From: Natrialbaceae archaeon
GTDB taxonomy: Archaea; Halobacteriota; Halobacteria; Halobacteriales; Natrialbaceae
Length of the DNA: 64,000 nt
Reading direction: 5' to 3'
NCBI GenBank assembly: GCA_003559215.1
Contig: PWMF01000215.1
Span: 1-64,000 of the forward strand
The notes beneath the pieces were generated by a model that was not told the DNA's origin, ran no database searches, and saw nothing but the letters and a program-made list of their open reading frames with translations. Positions 1-9,853 of this stretch are shown piece after piece (the stretch's first letter is position 1; each line of letters starts with the position of its first letter). A program made the position numbers and the translations under genes.

Positions 1-2
1 CG

Positions 3-815
3 GCCCGCGTCGCGGACGACGAGCGGGCCGCCGCCGATATCGAGGTGCCCGGTCTCGAGCGCGTCGATCCGACGGCTCTTCGACAGCCGCTGACTGAGCA
101 AGATATCGAGCGGTACCGAGAGCTGAGCGGACAGACGGCGTCGGCCGTCGAATCGGTCTGTCGAGAGCTCCGCGCCGAGGACAGCGAACACGAGGTCGCG
201 TCGGCGCTGCGGGTCGCCCTCTCAGCGCGCGACATCGAAGCCCCCGTCGTCCTCGTCGGCGGGAGCGAGCGCGCCCAGCGGTACCGCCACTACACGCCCA
301 CCGAAGCCGAACTCGGCGACTACGCGCTGGTCTCGGTGACGACACAGCGGGCCGGTCTCCACGCGAGCTGTACCCGCACCGTCGCCTTCGACCCGCCGTC
401 GTGGCTCGAGGACAGACACGCGACCGCTGCCCGCGTCGAGACAACTGCGCTCGCGGCGACGCAGGCGGCAGCGACCGAGGGCGGAACCGCCGGGGACGTC
501 TTCGAGGCGATCCAGCACGCCTACGACGCGCTCGACTATGACGGCGAGTGGGAGCACCACCACCAGGGCGGTGCGGCCGGCTTCGCCGGCCGGGAGTGGA
601 TCGCGACGCCCGATCACGAGGCGACCGTTCGGTCGCCGATGGCCTACGCCTGGAACCCGACGGTGCGGGGCGCGAAAAGCGAGGACACCGCACTCGTTAC
701 CGAGACCGAAATCGAGGTGCTGACCGAGACCGGCGAGTGGCCGACGCTCGCCGCGACGGCCGCCGATCGGGAGTTCGAACTCGAGCGTCCGGCGGTGCTC
801 GGACTCGAGGAGTAG
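3..815 (+). CDS. M24-family metallopeptidase-like protein (Xaa-Pro aminopeptidase-like), 5' end outside window
   Basis: Frame is open to the window edge; the C-terminal part resembles pita-bread aminopeptidases (HHHQGGAAGFAGREW...; ...NPTVRGAKSEDT). Confidence 0.75.
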   Translation, partial: ARVADDERAAADIEVPGLERVDPTALRQPLTEQDIERYRELSGQTASAVESVCRELRAEDSEHEVASALRVALSARDIEAPVVLVGGSERAQRYRHYTPTEAELGDYALVSVTTQRAGLHASCTRTVAFDPPSWLEDRHATAARVETTALAATQAAATEGGTAGDVFEAIQHAYDALDYDGEWEHHHQGGAAGFAGREWIATPDHEATVRSPMAYAWNPTVRGAKSEDTALVTETEIEVLTETGEWPTLAATAADREFELERPAVLGLEE

Positions 816-821
816 CGTCCG

Positions 822-1421
822 CTACCGGTCCGGCTCGAGCTCGTCGTCGTCCGTCTCGCTCCCGTCGATGTCCACGTCGTCCTCGAGGGCCGTTGGGTCG
901 GTCTCGCCGCCGGCCGACGTCGTGTCGGTGTCCGCGACGGTGATCGTGACGGGCTCGAGGTCCTCCCCGAGGGCGTCCTCGGAGTGTCGATCGAGGACGC
1001 GATCGAGTGTGAAAATGGTGTTGAGCTCGTGTTGAACCTGGTCGACGACGCCGCCGACCAGTTCGCTCGGCTGGATCGCCGTGTACTCGTAGGGGTTGTT
1101 GCCGGCTCCCTCGCTCTCGCGTTTCTCCCGGCTGACGCGCTCCTCCTCGTGGAGCTCCGCCAGCGCCTCTCGGACGGTGCTCGGGTAGAGCCCGGTCCCC
1201 TTCGCGACCTCCTCGGAGGTGCTACCGGGGCTGGCCAGCAGGTGAACGTAGATCTTCGCGCGCGTTTCCGTGTCGAGGATCCACGAGAGCAGGTCGACGA
1301 TCCGCTGGTCGACCTCCTCGACGGTCGGCGGACGTTCGGTTCCCGTCCCGTCGGCCTCGAGTCGTTCGTCGTTCCCGCCCCCCTCCTCGTCCGGGCGGTC
1401 GACGGTGTCGTCTGAAGCCAT
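822..1421 (-). CDS. winged-helix/HTH transcriptional regulator
   Basis: 199 aa; HTH-like core RAKIYVHLLASPGSTSEEVAKGTGLYPSTVREALAELHEEERV; next to sugar ABC genes. Confidence 0.75.
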   Translation of the reverse strand: MASDDTVDRPDEEGGGNDERLEADGTGTERPPTVEEVDQRIVDLLSWILDTETRAKIYVHLLASPGSTSEEVAKGTGLYPSTVREALAELHEEERVSREKRESEGAGNNPYEYTAIQPSELVGGVVDQVQHELNTIFTLDRVLDRHSEDALGEDLEPVTITVADTDTTSAGGETDPTALEDDVDIDGSETDDDELEPDR

Positions 1422-1496
1422 GTCCCTCTCGTGGAGGACGAGGCCACCTGCATGGTTAAACCTTTGTGGGAGTTCGGTCTCCGACCGCGCGTCGGT

Positions 1497-2642
1497 TCAA
1501 ACGCGTGTTTCGAGCAGCTTCTCCTCGTCGTCGATCCGGCGGTTGTGCAGCGCCCGCCCGCTCGAGCGATCGAAGAGGTGGATCGCGGATTCGGGCAGTC
1601 GAGCGGCGTAGCGCTGGCCGGCCTCGACGTGGCGCATCCCGTCGACGATCGCGTTGACCGACAGCTCGGTTCCCTCGAACGTCGCCAGCAGGTTGTTCTC
1701 GTTGCCCATGGGCTCGACGACGTCGATCGTGACCGGGAACGCGTGGTCGTCGGTCGACTCCGCGACGATCTCGACGTCCTCCGGGCGAACGCCCAGGACG
1801 AGGTCGGTTTCTCCCTCGAGCTCCTCGCGGATCGACGCCGAGAGCGGGTACGACAGCTCGGTCCCCTCGAGGACGAGTTGGCCCTCCTTGAGGGTCGCAT
1901 CGAAGAAGTTCATCGATGGCTCGCCGATGAAGCCGGCGACGAACAGGTTCCGCGGACGGTGGTAACACTCCAGCGGCGTCGCGACCTGCTGGAGGCGGCC
2001 GCCATCCAGGATGGCGATCCGGTCGCCCATCGTCATCGCCTCGGTCTGGTCGTGGGTGACGTACACTGTCGTCACGTCGAGGTCGTTTTGCAGCCGCTGG
2101 AGCTCCATGCGCATCCCCGCGCGGAGCTTCGCGTCGAGGTTGCTGAGGGGCTCGTCCATCAGGAACACGGCGGGATCCCGGACGATCGACCGCCCCAGTG
2201 CGACCCGCTGTTGCTGGCCGCCCGAGAGCTCGCCGGGCTTGCGCTCGAGCAGCTCCTCGATCTCGAGCAGTTCGGCGGTTCGCTCGACGGAGTCGTCCAT
2301 CGTCTCGGTGTCGAGGTCGGTCGACTCCTCGAGGCCAAAGCGCATGTTCTCCCGAACGGTCATGTGGGGGTACAGCGCGTAGCTCTGGAACACCATCGCG
2401 ATGTCCCGTCGCTGTGCGGGGACGTCGTTGATGATCTCGTCGTCGATCGCGATCGCGCCCTCGGAGATCGTCTCGAGGCCCGCGATCATTCGCAGCGTCG
2501 TCGACTTGCCACAGCCGGAGGGACCGACGAGAACGAGGAACTCGCCGTCGTCGATCTCGATCGATACGTCGTCGACCGCGACGATCTCGTCGTCGCCGTC
2601 GGCGAAGCGTTTCGTTACGTTTTCGAGCGTGAGAGTTGCCAT
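1497..2642 (-). CDS. sugar ABC transporter ATP-binding protein (MalK/UgpC type)
   Basis: Walker A GPSGCGKS, signature LSGGQQQRVALGR, Walker B VFLMDEPLSNLDAKLR, C-terminal MalK-like domain. Confidence 0.95.
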   Translation of the reverse strand: MATLTLENVTKRFADGDDEIVAVDDVSIEIDDGEFLVLVGPSGCGKSTTLRMIAGLETISEGAIAIDDEIINDVPAQRRDIAMVFQSYALYPHMTVRENMRFGLEESTDLDTETMDDSVERTAELLEIEELLERKPGELSGGQQQRVALGRSIVRDPAVFLMDEPLSNLDAKLRAGMRMELQRLQNDLDVTTVYVTHDQTEAMTMGDRIAILDGGRLQQVATPLECYHRPRNLFVAGFIGEPSMNFFDATLKEGQLVLEGTELSYPLSASIREELEGETDLVLGVRPEDVEIVAESTDDHAFPVTIDVVEPMGNENNLLATFEGTELSVNAIVDGMRHVEAGQRYAARLPESAIHLFDRSSGRALHNRRIDDEEKLLETRV

Positions 2643-2666
2643 TGGTAGTGAGTGTGTCGTGGTCGT

Positions 2667-3653
2667 CTACGATGCACCGGTGATCCCCTTCGCGAACTGC
2701 CGTCCGAAGACGACGTAGATGATGATCGTCGGCAGGGCGGCGATAAAGGCGCCCGCCATCTGGATATTGTACTCCTGGGCCATCGATCCCTGTAGCTCGT
2801 TCAGCGACTGGGTCACGACGTAGTTCGACCGCGACGTGACGAGCACCAGCGCGAACAGCAGGTCGTTCCAGACCTGCGTGAACTGGTAGATCAGCGTCAC
2901 GGCGAACATCGGCATCGACAGCGGGAGGATGATCCGCTTGTAGATCCCGAATGCGTTCGCGCCATCGATCTTCGCCGCCTCGATCATCTCGTCGTCCAGC
3001 GTCTTGTAGTAGGATCGGAACAGGATCGTACAGATCGGGATCCCGTAGGCGGTGTGTGTGACCGTCAACTCGATCAGATCCGCTCGGTTCGCGAGAAACG
3101 GCGCGAACGCGAGCAATCCCGCGAGGTCGACTGCCGACCAGAACTGGCGCAGGGGAACCAGCACCGACTGGTAGGGCAGGAAGACCCCCGCCAGAAAGAG
3201 CACGAGGATTCCGATCTGTCCCCGCCAGGACAGCTTCGTCAGCCCGTAGGCCGCGAGGCTGCCCAGCAGCGCCGACAGGACCGTCGCCGGGACGACGAAC
3301 AGCAGGCTGTTGACGAGCCCGCCCTGCATCGTCGCAAAGGCCAGCTCCCAGGGCTCGAGTGTGAACCACTCGGGGGTCGGCGGCGCCAGCGGCGTCGTCT
3401 GGACGAATCCCGTCTGGGTCTTGAACGCCGTCGTCAGCCCGCCCCACAGCGGGGAGAGGTAGAACGCGATCAGCCCGAGCAGGACCGCGTACAGCGCGGC
3501 CCGCTGACTATCGATCGTCTCGAGGGTCGTCGCGATTCGGCTCTCGCTCGAGGTCGATTCGGTTCGCTCGGCGGCGGTCATCGGTCGCCACCCCCGTCGC
3601 GTTCGGTCCCGCTCGGTCGGATCGTCCGGGTTCGTCGTTCCATCAGAGATCAC
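2667..3653 (-). CDS. carbohydrate ABC transporter permease (MalG type)
   Basis: Multiple TM segments; EAAKIDGANAFGIYKRIILPLSMP permease motif. Confidence 0.93.
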   Translation of the reverse strand: MISDGTTNPDDPTERDRTRRGWRPMTAAERTESTSSESRIATTLETIDSQRAALYAVLLGLIAFYLSPLWGGLTTAFKTQTGFVQTTPLAPPTPEWFTLEPWELAFATMQGGLVNSLLFVVPATVLSALLGSLAAYGLTKLSWRGQIGILVLFLAGVFLPYQSVLVPLRQFWSAVDLAGLLAFAPFLANRADLIELTVTHTAYGIPICTILFRSYYKTLDDEMIEAAKIDGANAFGIYKRIILPLSMPMFAVTLIYQFTQVWNDLLFALVLVTSRSNYVVTQSLNELQGSMAQEYNIQMAGAFIAALPTIIIYVVFGRQFAKGITGAS

Positions 3654-4650
3654 CCCGCTTGTACTGCATGTAGAGGTACGGAGCGACGACCGACAGCGCC
3701 ATCAAAAAGAGGACGGTCGCGACCGCCGCGCCGTAGGCCCACTCGGTCCGCGAGAACGCGACCCGGAACATCATCACCGCGAGGATGTCCGCGGATCGCC
3801 CGGGCGTGTCGCCGAACATCACGAAGATGAAGTCGAACGCCTTCAGCGCGAACACCATCAACACGACCGCGGCGGAGGTCGTCGACGCGCTGAGCTGGGG
3901 GACGATTACGCGGCGGTACATCCGCAGCGAACTCGCGCCGTCGACCTTCGCGGCCTCGTAGTGTGCGTCGGGGATCGCCCGCAGCCCCGCGAGATAGACG
4001 ACCATCGCGTAGCCGCTGAACTGCCAGGTCAGCGCGAAGATGATTGCCGCCAGCCTGGTCGTCGGATTACCGATCCAGTCCATCGTCAGGAAATCGAGCC
4101 CGATCGAGCTGAGGAAGACGTTGATCGTCCCCGTAGAGGGGTTGTACATCCACGACCAGAAGATCGCCGTGACGACGAACGACAGCGCCATCGGCAGCAG
4201 GTAGATCGTCCGGAACGTGTTCTCGAAGCGGATGTTCTGGTCGACCAGGATCGCCAGCACGAGGCCGATCGCCAGCGAGACGACGGTAAAGGCGACCAGC
4301 AGGACGACCGTGTTCCGAAACGCCGCGATGAACGAGGGGTCGTCGGGCATCTGTCTGTACATCTCGAGCGAGAGGCTCGTGTAGTCGGGCTGGACGAGCC
4401 CGCTCCAGTCGGTCAGCGAGATGAGCAGGTTCCAGCTGACCGCGCCGTAGACGAACAGCCCGACCAGAAGCGCCGGCGGCAGCCAGAACGGGAGCGCTTG
4501 TACGGCATCGCTGTGGCGCAGCCGCGAGGCCCTGCTGCCGCGACTCGAGGTCAGCCCACCATCCGTCCTGAGCGGCCGCTTACTGTCTTCGGAGCCGTCG
4601 GTATGTCCGCGGCGAATACGATCGAGTAGTCGACGTATATCAAATCCCAT
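3643..4650 (-). CDS. carbohydrate ABC transporter permease (MalF type)
   Basis: Multiple TM segments; EAAKVDGASSLRMYRRVIVPQL motif; overlaps the MalG-type gene. Confidence 0.93.
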   Translation of the reverse strand: MGFDIRRLLDRIRRGHTDGSEDSKRPLRTDGGLTSSRGSRASRLRHSDAVQALPFWLPPALLVGLFVYGAVSWNLLISLTDWSGLVQPDYTSLSLEMYRQMPDDPSFIAAFRNTVVLLVAFTVVSLAIGLVLAILVDQNIRFENTFRTIYLLPMALSFVVTAIFWSWMYNPSTGTINVFLSSIGLDFLTMDWIGNPTTRLAAIIFALTWQFSGYAMVVYLAGLRAIPDAHYEAAKVDGASSLRMYRRVIVPQLSASTTSAAVVLMVFALKAFDFIFVMFGDTPGRSADILAVMMFRVAFSRTEWAYGAAVATVLFLMALSVVAPYLYMQYKRGDL

Positions 4651-4669
4651 AAAATATCGTCGTGGCTCG

Positions 4670-5989
4670 TCAGAAGATACCGATCAGATCCTCGGTGGTC
4701 TCCTCGGGATCCCAGTTGTCGGTAAACACCGCGAACGCTTCCTCGACCTCGCTGGCCTGGGCCGGCTCGAGACCGCTCCCGTGGGAGATCGACGTTACCT
4801 GCTCGTCGGAGCCCTCGAAGTCGTCCATCTGATCCTGGAGGAACGGCGGGAACTCGTCGGTCGGAACGTCGGTGCGGGGCGGGATCGACCCCTTCGGCGG
4901 GTTGAACCGCTCCTGGGCGTCGACGGTCGAGCAGTACTCGATCCACGCCTCGGTTGCGTCGGGCGAGGGGTTGTTCGCCGGCATGACGAACGAGTCCATC
5001 ACGAGCGTGTAGACCTCCTCGGTACCCGGGAACGGGATGTAGTCCCAGTCCTCACCGTACTCGAAGTCGTCGGCGCCCTGGTACTCGCCGGCGGCCCAGT
5101 CGCCGTTGTGGTGGAAGGCGGCGTCGCCGGTGATCACGTCCGCGTTGGCCTCGTCCCACGAGACCGTTCCCGCGTCCTCGTTGTAATACTCGCTGGTCCC
5201 CTCGACCAGCGACAGCGACTCCTCGATCTCGTCTTCGAGTTCGGCCGCCTCGCCGTCTAAGAACTGCTCGAAGGCGTCGACGCCGTGCTGGCCGGTGAAG
5301 ACGACCTCCCAGAGCTGGAGCACGCCCCAGGGCTCCTGGGTCTGCTGGGCGAGCCCGACGTAGCCCGCGTCGTCGGCCGCCTCGAGGGCATCGAGGAACG
5401 CCTCCGGACTGTCGATCCCCTCGGGATCGACGCCCGCGTCCTCGAGCACTTCGACGTTGTAGAAGACGTTGTTCAGCCGGTGGATGTTGATCGGCACCGC
5501 CACGACGTCGCCCTCGGGGCTAGATGCTTCGAGGACGCTGTCGAGGTACTCCTCTTCGGCGCCGTCCTCCCACAGGTCGCCGACCGGCTCGAGGGCGTCG
5601 GCGTCGGTGTACGTTCGCAGCGCCTCACCGGGCCAGATCTGGAACGTCCCCGGCGGATCCTCGTCGAGGACTCGCGTCTGAACCTCGGCGTCGATCGCCG
5701 CGCCGGCCCCACCCGGCGCCGGGTTCGCCTCGACCGCGTACTCCGTCTCGGACTCGAAGCCGTCGACCAGCGCCTCGAAGGCCTCCTCCTCGCCGCCCGC
5801 GGTCCACCAGTGGACGACCTCGAGGTCGCCGTCGTCGTCACCGTTCCCGTTTTCGTTTCCGTTCCCGTTCCCCTCGTCGTCGATCTCGTCGGGATCCTCG
5901 TCCTCGGCACAACCTGCCAAGGCCGTTACACTGGCTGCACCCGTCGCTAGCAGATACTTGCGCCGTGTAAATGTCGTTCTGCTTGCCAT
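4670..5989 (-). CDS. extracellular sugar-binding lipoprotein (Tat/lipobox)
   Basis: TRRKYLLATGAASVTALAGC signal and lipobox, Asp/Asn/Gly-rich linker, MalE-like body. Confidence 0.93.
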   Translation of the reverse strand: MASRTTFTRRKYLLATGAASVTALAGCAEDEDPDEIDDEGNGNGNENGNGDDDGDLEVVHWWTAGGEEEAFEALVDGFESETEYAVEANPAPGGAGAAIDAEVQTRVLDEDPPGTFQIWPGEALRTYTDADALEPVGDLWEDGAEEEYLDSVLEASSPEGDVVAVPINIHRLNNVFYNVEVLEDAGVDPEGIDSPEAFLDALEAADDAGYVGLAQQTQEPWGVLQLWEVVFTGQHGVDAFEQFLDGEAAELEDEIEESLSLVEGTSEYYNEDAGTVSWDEANADVITGDAAFHHNGDWAAGEYQGADDFEYGEDWDYIPFPGTEEVYTLVMDSFVMPANNPSPDATEAWIEYCSTVDAQERFNPPKGSIPPRTDVPTDEFPPFLQDQMDDFEGSDEQVTSISHGSGLEPAQASEVEEAFAVFTDNWDPEETTEDLIGIF

Positions 5990-6038
5990 GATATACCATA
6001 AGGTGTGTTTCCATGCCTAATAAGCTTACTTGTCTTTT

Positions 6039-6054
6039 AACTCAAGATTGAGTT
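6039..6054. promoter_or_regulatory. inverted repeat upstream of the sugar-binding protein gene, candidate operator
   Basis: aactcaa-ga-ttgagtt, perfect 7-bp arms, about 50-65 nt upstream of the start codon at 5989. Confidence 0.4.
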
Positions 6055-6348
6055 CTCTCCAAACTTCTCTGGAATATTCTTCTCATGACATGAGAGGGAT
6101 TGAGTAGATACGCCACGTGAGCGTGTCGAAGCAGCCGAACCTGTCGGCTGGATCTGCGTTCTCGCTCATTTGCCGCCTCCGCTCGTCGGGTACGCAACGG
6201 TTAGACCGGAGTTCGGATCCGAACGAATCTACTACCGATCCCCAGACAGGAGGGTGCAGAACGGTATCTCGGCGGAACCGTACGTGTCCGAAGCTCCGTC
6301 TGGGGTTTCTCGAACCGGCTTCGAGAGCAAACGGGAGTCGAAGAGCGC

Positions 6349-8859
6349 TTACCGCTGCTGGAAGAGTGCGAGCAGATTCATAGCCGCTCCGGACTCTTTT
6401 TTACTGTCGGCACGAGGGATCGGAATCCTCTGACTCTCAGAAATTCCCTCGGTTTGTTCGATCACAAGTGTCGTCGTCCGATCGCCGACGGACAGTTCGT
6501 ACTCGCCGGCCTCGACGACCTTCGGTTCCGTCCCGGGAACGTCACCGGGAACGACCTCGAGGGTCGACAGATCCAGTTCGACCGTTACCGTCTCGGAACC
6601 ACCGGCATCGACCTGGACTCGTTCGAACCCGACGAGACGTCGGTGGGGTTGGAGAACGGAACCGTACGACTCCGTGTTGTAGACTTCGACGATATGCTCG
6701 CCGTCCGTATCACCCGTGTTTTCGACGGTTACTTCGGCTGCAACGGTTGGTTTTGACGACGGAGATTCGATCTCGTTCGTGGACAGGGAGAGCTCCGAGT
6801 ACTCCCAGTCGGTGTAGGAGAGTCCGTGACCGAACTCGTACTGGACCATCCCGTCCTGGGCCCCGACGGACTGACAGGGCGGGTAATCGTCGTAAAACAG
6901 CGGCGTGAATCCAACGTTTGACTCCCATGTGAACGGCAGCTTGCCGGACGGGTTGTACTCACCGAACAGGACGTCAGCAACGGCAACACCGGTGTCGCTC
7001 CCGGGTTGGCCGGCGAACAGGATCGAATCGAGGTGCTGGAACGTTTCGTCCGTTCCTCGAGGGCTCCCGGCTAAGATGACACCGACGAGCGGCACCTCAT
7101 CGCCGAGTTCGTCCGCGAGTAGTGCGACGAGTTCCTGCTGGGCCTCCGGAAGCCGCATCCGGTCGCGGTCACCGAACCCTTCGTTGTGCGGTCCTTCGCC
7201 GAGGACGACGACGGCCGCGTCGGTCGTTGCCGCAGCGTCACCGATCGCGTCCGACTGCTCGTCAGTGAGGTCGAACCGTCCGTTCTCGAAGTCCTGCACG
7301 GTGCCGAACGGATCCGCCTCGAACGACGTCGGAACGTGGGTGAACTGGTCGCCGAGCCGGTCAGAGAGTTCGCCTGCGATCGTGCTCTGGCGCGGTCGCG
7401 GTCCGTCCTCGGTCGGGTAGCCTTCCTCGACGCCCTGCCAGCCTAGCGTCCAGCCGCCGTGTTGCATCAGGAACCGGTTTTCGGTACCGTTGTCGACACC
7501 CGGACCGGTGAGCAACACCTCCTCGTCGCCGTTAAGCGGCAGCGTCTCGTCGTCGTTTTCGAGCAGGATCAGCGACTCCTTGGCGAGCTGCTCGGAGACG
7601 TCCTGTGCGCCACCCACGAGGCTCTCGATCTCGCTTTCGTCGGTGTACGGGTCCTCGAGAAGACCGAGGTCGCGTTTGAGCTCGAGGATGCGGCGTACCG
7701 ATTCGTCGATGCGGGCTTCGTCAAGTTCGCCGTCTTCGACGAGTTCGATCGTCGTGTCGATGAACCGCGTCGGCGGGGTCTCGGCGCCACACATGCACAT
7801 GTCGATCCCCGCTTTCAGTCCGCCCTTGATGGCGCGTCGCCAGCCATCCTCGGTGTCGGGAACGTAATCGTGGTTCGAGATCTTCCGCTCGAAGTCGTCC
7901 CAGTCGCTGAGGACAACGCCGTCGAACTCGTAGTGCTCTCGCAGGACCGTCGTGAGCAGCCACTCGGAGGCGTGAGCGGGTTTGCCGTTGACGGCACCGC
8001 TGTTTACCATCACGGTTTTTGCCTCTTCGAGCGCGCGTTCTTGGGGCGGTAACTGTCTCGTGCGAAGGTCACGAAGCGACGTTCGAACGTGCGCTCGGTC
8101 GTTACCGATGTTCGGCGTTCCGTAGCCGCTGAAGTGCTTGACTGTCGCCGCAACTCGGTCGTGACACTCGAATCCCCGGGCACGGACGCGCGCCATCTCT
8201 CCGAGAAGCATCGCGTCCTCGCTGTGTCCCTCGAAGAACCGTCCCCACCGCATATCCCGAAGAAGGTCAGCGGTCGGGCCGAAGTTCCAGTGACCACCCA
8301 TCGCGGCGACCGACTCGCCGGTATGCATCGCAGCGGCTTCGACCCGCTCCAGGTCGCGCGTCGCACCCATGTTGAGTCGCTGCGGGAAGCTCGTACATCC
8401 GTCGAGGAAGCAGTTCCCGTGCAGGGCATCACCACCCCAGATGAACGGTACACCGTGGTCCGTGTTCTCGATGTTGTACTCCTGTAGGTCGTTGAGTCCG
8501 CTCACGAATTCCGACCCATCCTGGGTCGGTCCCGACGACCCGCCATGTAGGATCGACCCGACGTAGTGCTCACTGAACAGATCGCCGATCGTTTCGACGT
8601 CGTCATGCGTAGTGACCTCCTCGTTCGGGTCGAATCCTTCGCCGTCCTCGCCGAGTGCGACCTGAGTCATCTGTCCGACTTTTTCCTCGAGACTCATCCG
8701 TTGGACGAGTCCCACGATGTTCTCGTCTCCTTCGTCTGCACCGACAGTGTTTACACCGGCTCCGACCGCCGCTGTCGTTGCTCCAGTGGCTTTCAAAAAC
8801 GTTCGTCTGGACGTATCCGCTTCACTTTGGTCGTTGCTCTTACATTGATCAGTCGACAT
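6349..8859 (-). CDS. glycoside hydrolase family 3 (beta-glucosidase-like), Tat-exported
   Basis: 836 aa; SRRTFLKATGATTAAVGAG Tat signal; GVVLSDWDDF matches the GH3 nucleophile region; C-terminal Fn3-like domain. Confidence 0.93.
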   Translation of the reverse strand: MSTDQCKSNDQSEADTSRRTFLKATGATTAAVGAGVNTVGADEGDENIVGLVQRMSLEEKVGQMTQVALGEDGEGFDPNEEVTTHDDVETIGDLFSEHYVGSILHGGSSGPTQDGSEFVSGLNDLQEYNIENTDHGVPFIWGGDALHGNCFLDGCTSFPQRLNMGATRDLERVEAAAMHTGESVAAMGGHWNFGPTADLLRDMRWGRFFEGHSEDAMLLGEMARVRARGFECHDRVAATVKHFSGYGTPNIGNDRAHVRTSLRDLRTRQLPPQERALEEAKTVMVNSGAVNGKPAHASEWLLTTVLREHYEFDGVVLSDWDDFERKISNHDYVPDTEDGWRRAIKGGLKAGIDMCMCGAETPPTRFIDTTIELVEDGELDEARIDESVRRILELKRDLGLLEDPYTDESEIESLVGGAQDVSEQLAKESLILLENDDETLPLNGDEEVLLTGPGVDNGTENRFLMQHGGWTLGWQGVEEGYPTEDGPRPRQSTIAGELSDRLGDQFTHVPTSFEADPFGTVQDFENGRFDLTDEQSDAIGDAAATTDAAVVVLGEGPHNEGFGDRDRMRLPEAQQELVALLADELGDEVPLVGVILAGSPRGTDETFQHLDSILFAGQPGSDTGVAVADVLFGEYNPSGKLPFTWESNVGFTPLFYDDYPPCQSVGAQDGMVQYEFGHGLSYTDWEYSELSLSTNEIESPSSKPTVAAEVTVENTGDTDGEHIVEVYNTESYGSVLQPHRRLVGFERVQVDAGGSETVTVELDLSTLEVVPGDVPGTEPKVVEAGEYELSVGDRTTTLVIEQTEGISESQRIPIPRADSKKESGAAMNLLALFQQR

Positions 8860-9192
8860 ACGGCCTGTGATAACTTACAACAGTATAAATAATCTTTCAC
8901 AGAATATTTAAATGGATGTATGAACGTTACTAGTTGAACCTCTTTCCGTAGAAAATGATACACACCGTTCACCGATCTCCTTCTTCCGAAAACAATGGTA
9001 TACATACCACAAGCACTTATTATAGGTGTTAAATACGACCGCAGGTAGCACGTGCCGCTCGACCCGAGGACACGGTACCACCAATCGATTCGTTACGGGG
9101 CCCAATCGACCGACGGCCCCTCGAGACAGCTACCGTCAGTGAGAGTTCGGTCGCGGAAGACGTAAACCGGATCGCACTCGAGACCAGCGTGG

Positions 9193-9828
9193 ATGGACGA
9201 CGCACTGCGGTATCCGCTTCGCGGCGAGCACGGGGAGAAGGCGCTGCTCGTCGCCTGGCTCTGCGTGCTCGTCCACGCAATCGCCGTTCCGTTCCTCGCG
9301 CTCGTCCCGCTGGCGGGGTATCTCGTCTCGGTGTTCGCCGCGGCGCCCGATCCTGACCCCCCGTCGGCGCTCGATCGAGCCGTGCTCTCCCAGGGCGCCG
9401 TCGCCATCGGGCTCGGAATCGCCTATCTCGCCGCGCCCCTGTTGGCCGCGGGCGTGACGTTTCGGCTGCTGCTCGAGACGACGCGAGCGCCGACGGGCGG
9501 CGACGCCGTCGTCGTACTGGCCGGCTCGACGGCCGTGCTGTTCGCCCTCGCGGTCGCCGGCTACCTGCTCCCGATCGGAATCGGGAACTACGCCCGTACC
9601 GGCTCGCTCCGGGCCGGCCTCGCCGGCCTCGGCGACGCGGCGGGCAACGCCGCCTACTTCGTCGGCTGGTGTTCCGGGGCGATCGTTTTTCTGCTCGGGG
9701 TCGCCTTCTCGAGCGCGCTCATCGAGATGGGGGGATTCGCGCTCGTCGTCGGCTCGCTGGTCGGGGCCTACGCGACGCTGGTCGCGACGCGACGGGTTGC
9801 GCGGGGATACGTCGCCGCGACGGGGTGA
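9193..9828 (+). CDS. DUF4013-like membrane protein
   Basis: 211 aa, multi-TM, DALRYPLRGEHGEKALLV N-terminus typical of the family. Confidence 0.75.
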   Translation: MDDALRYPLRGEHGEKALLVAWLCVLVHAIAVPFLALVPLAGYLVSVFAAAPDPDPPSALDRAVLSQGAVAIGLGIAYLAAPLLAAGVTFRLLLETTRAPTGGDAVVVLAGSTAVLFALAVAGYLLPIGIGNYARTGSLRAGLAGLGDAAGNAAYFVGWCSGAIVFLLGVAFSSALIEMGGFALVVGSLVGAYATLVATRRVARGYVAATG

Positions 9829-9853
9829 TCGGCTCGTTGCGCCGCTGCTCGCC

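Noticed and set aside
1456-3447. 663-aa minus-strand ORF
   Set aside because: Alternative frame of the MalK/MalG region; Arg/Asp low-complexity translation, no family motifs.
5810-5900. Repetitive ccgttttcgtttccgttcccgtt tract as a possible CRISPR-like or VNTR array
   Set aside because: It encodes the Asn/Gly/Asp-rich linker of the binding lipoprotein; coding low complexity, no spacers.
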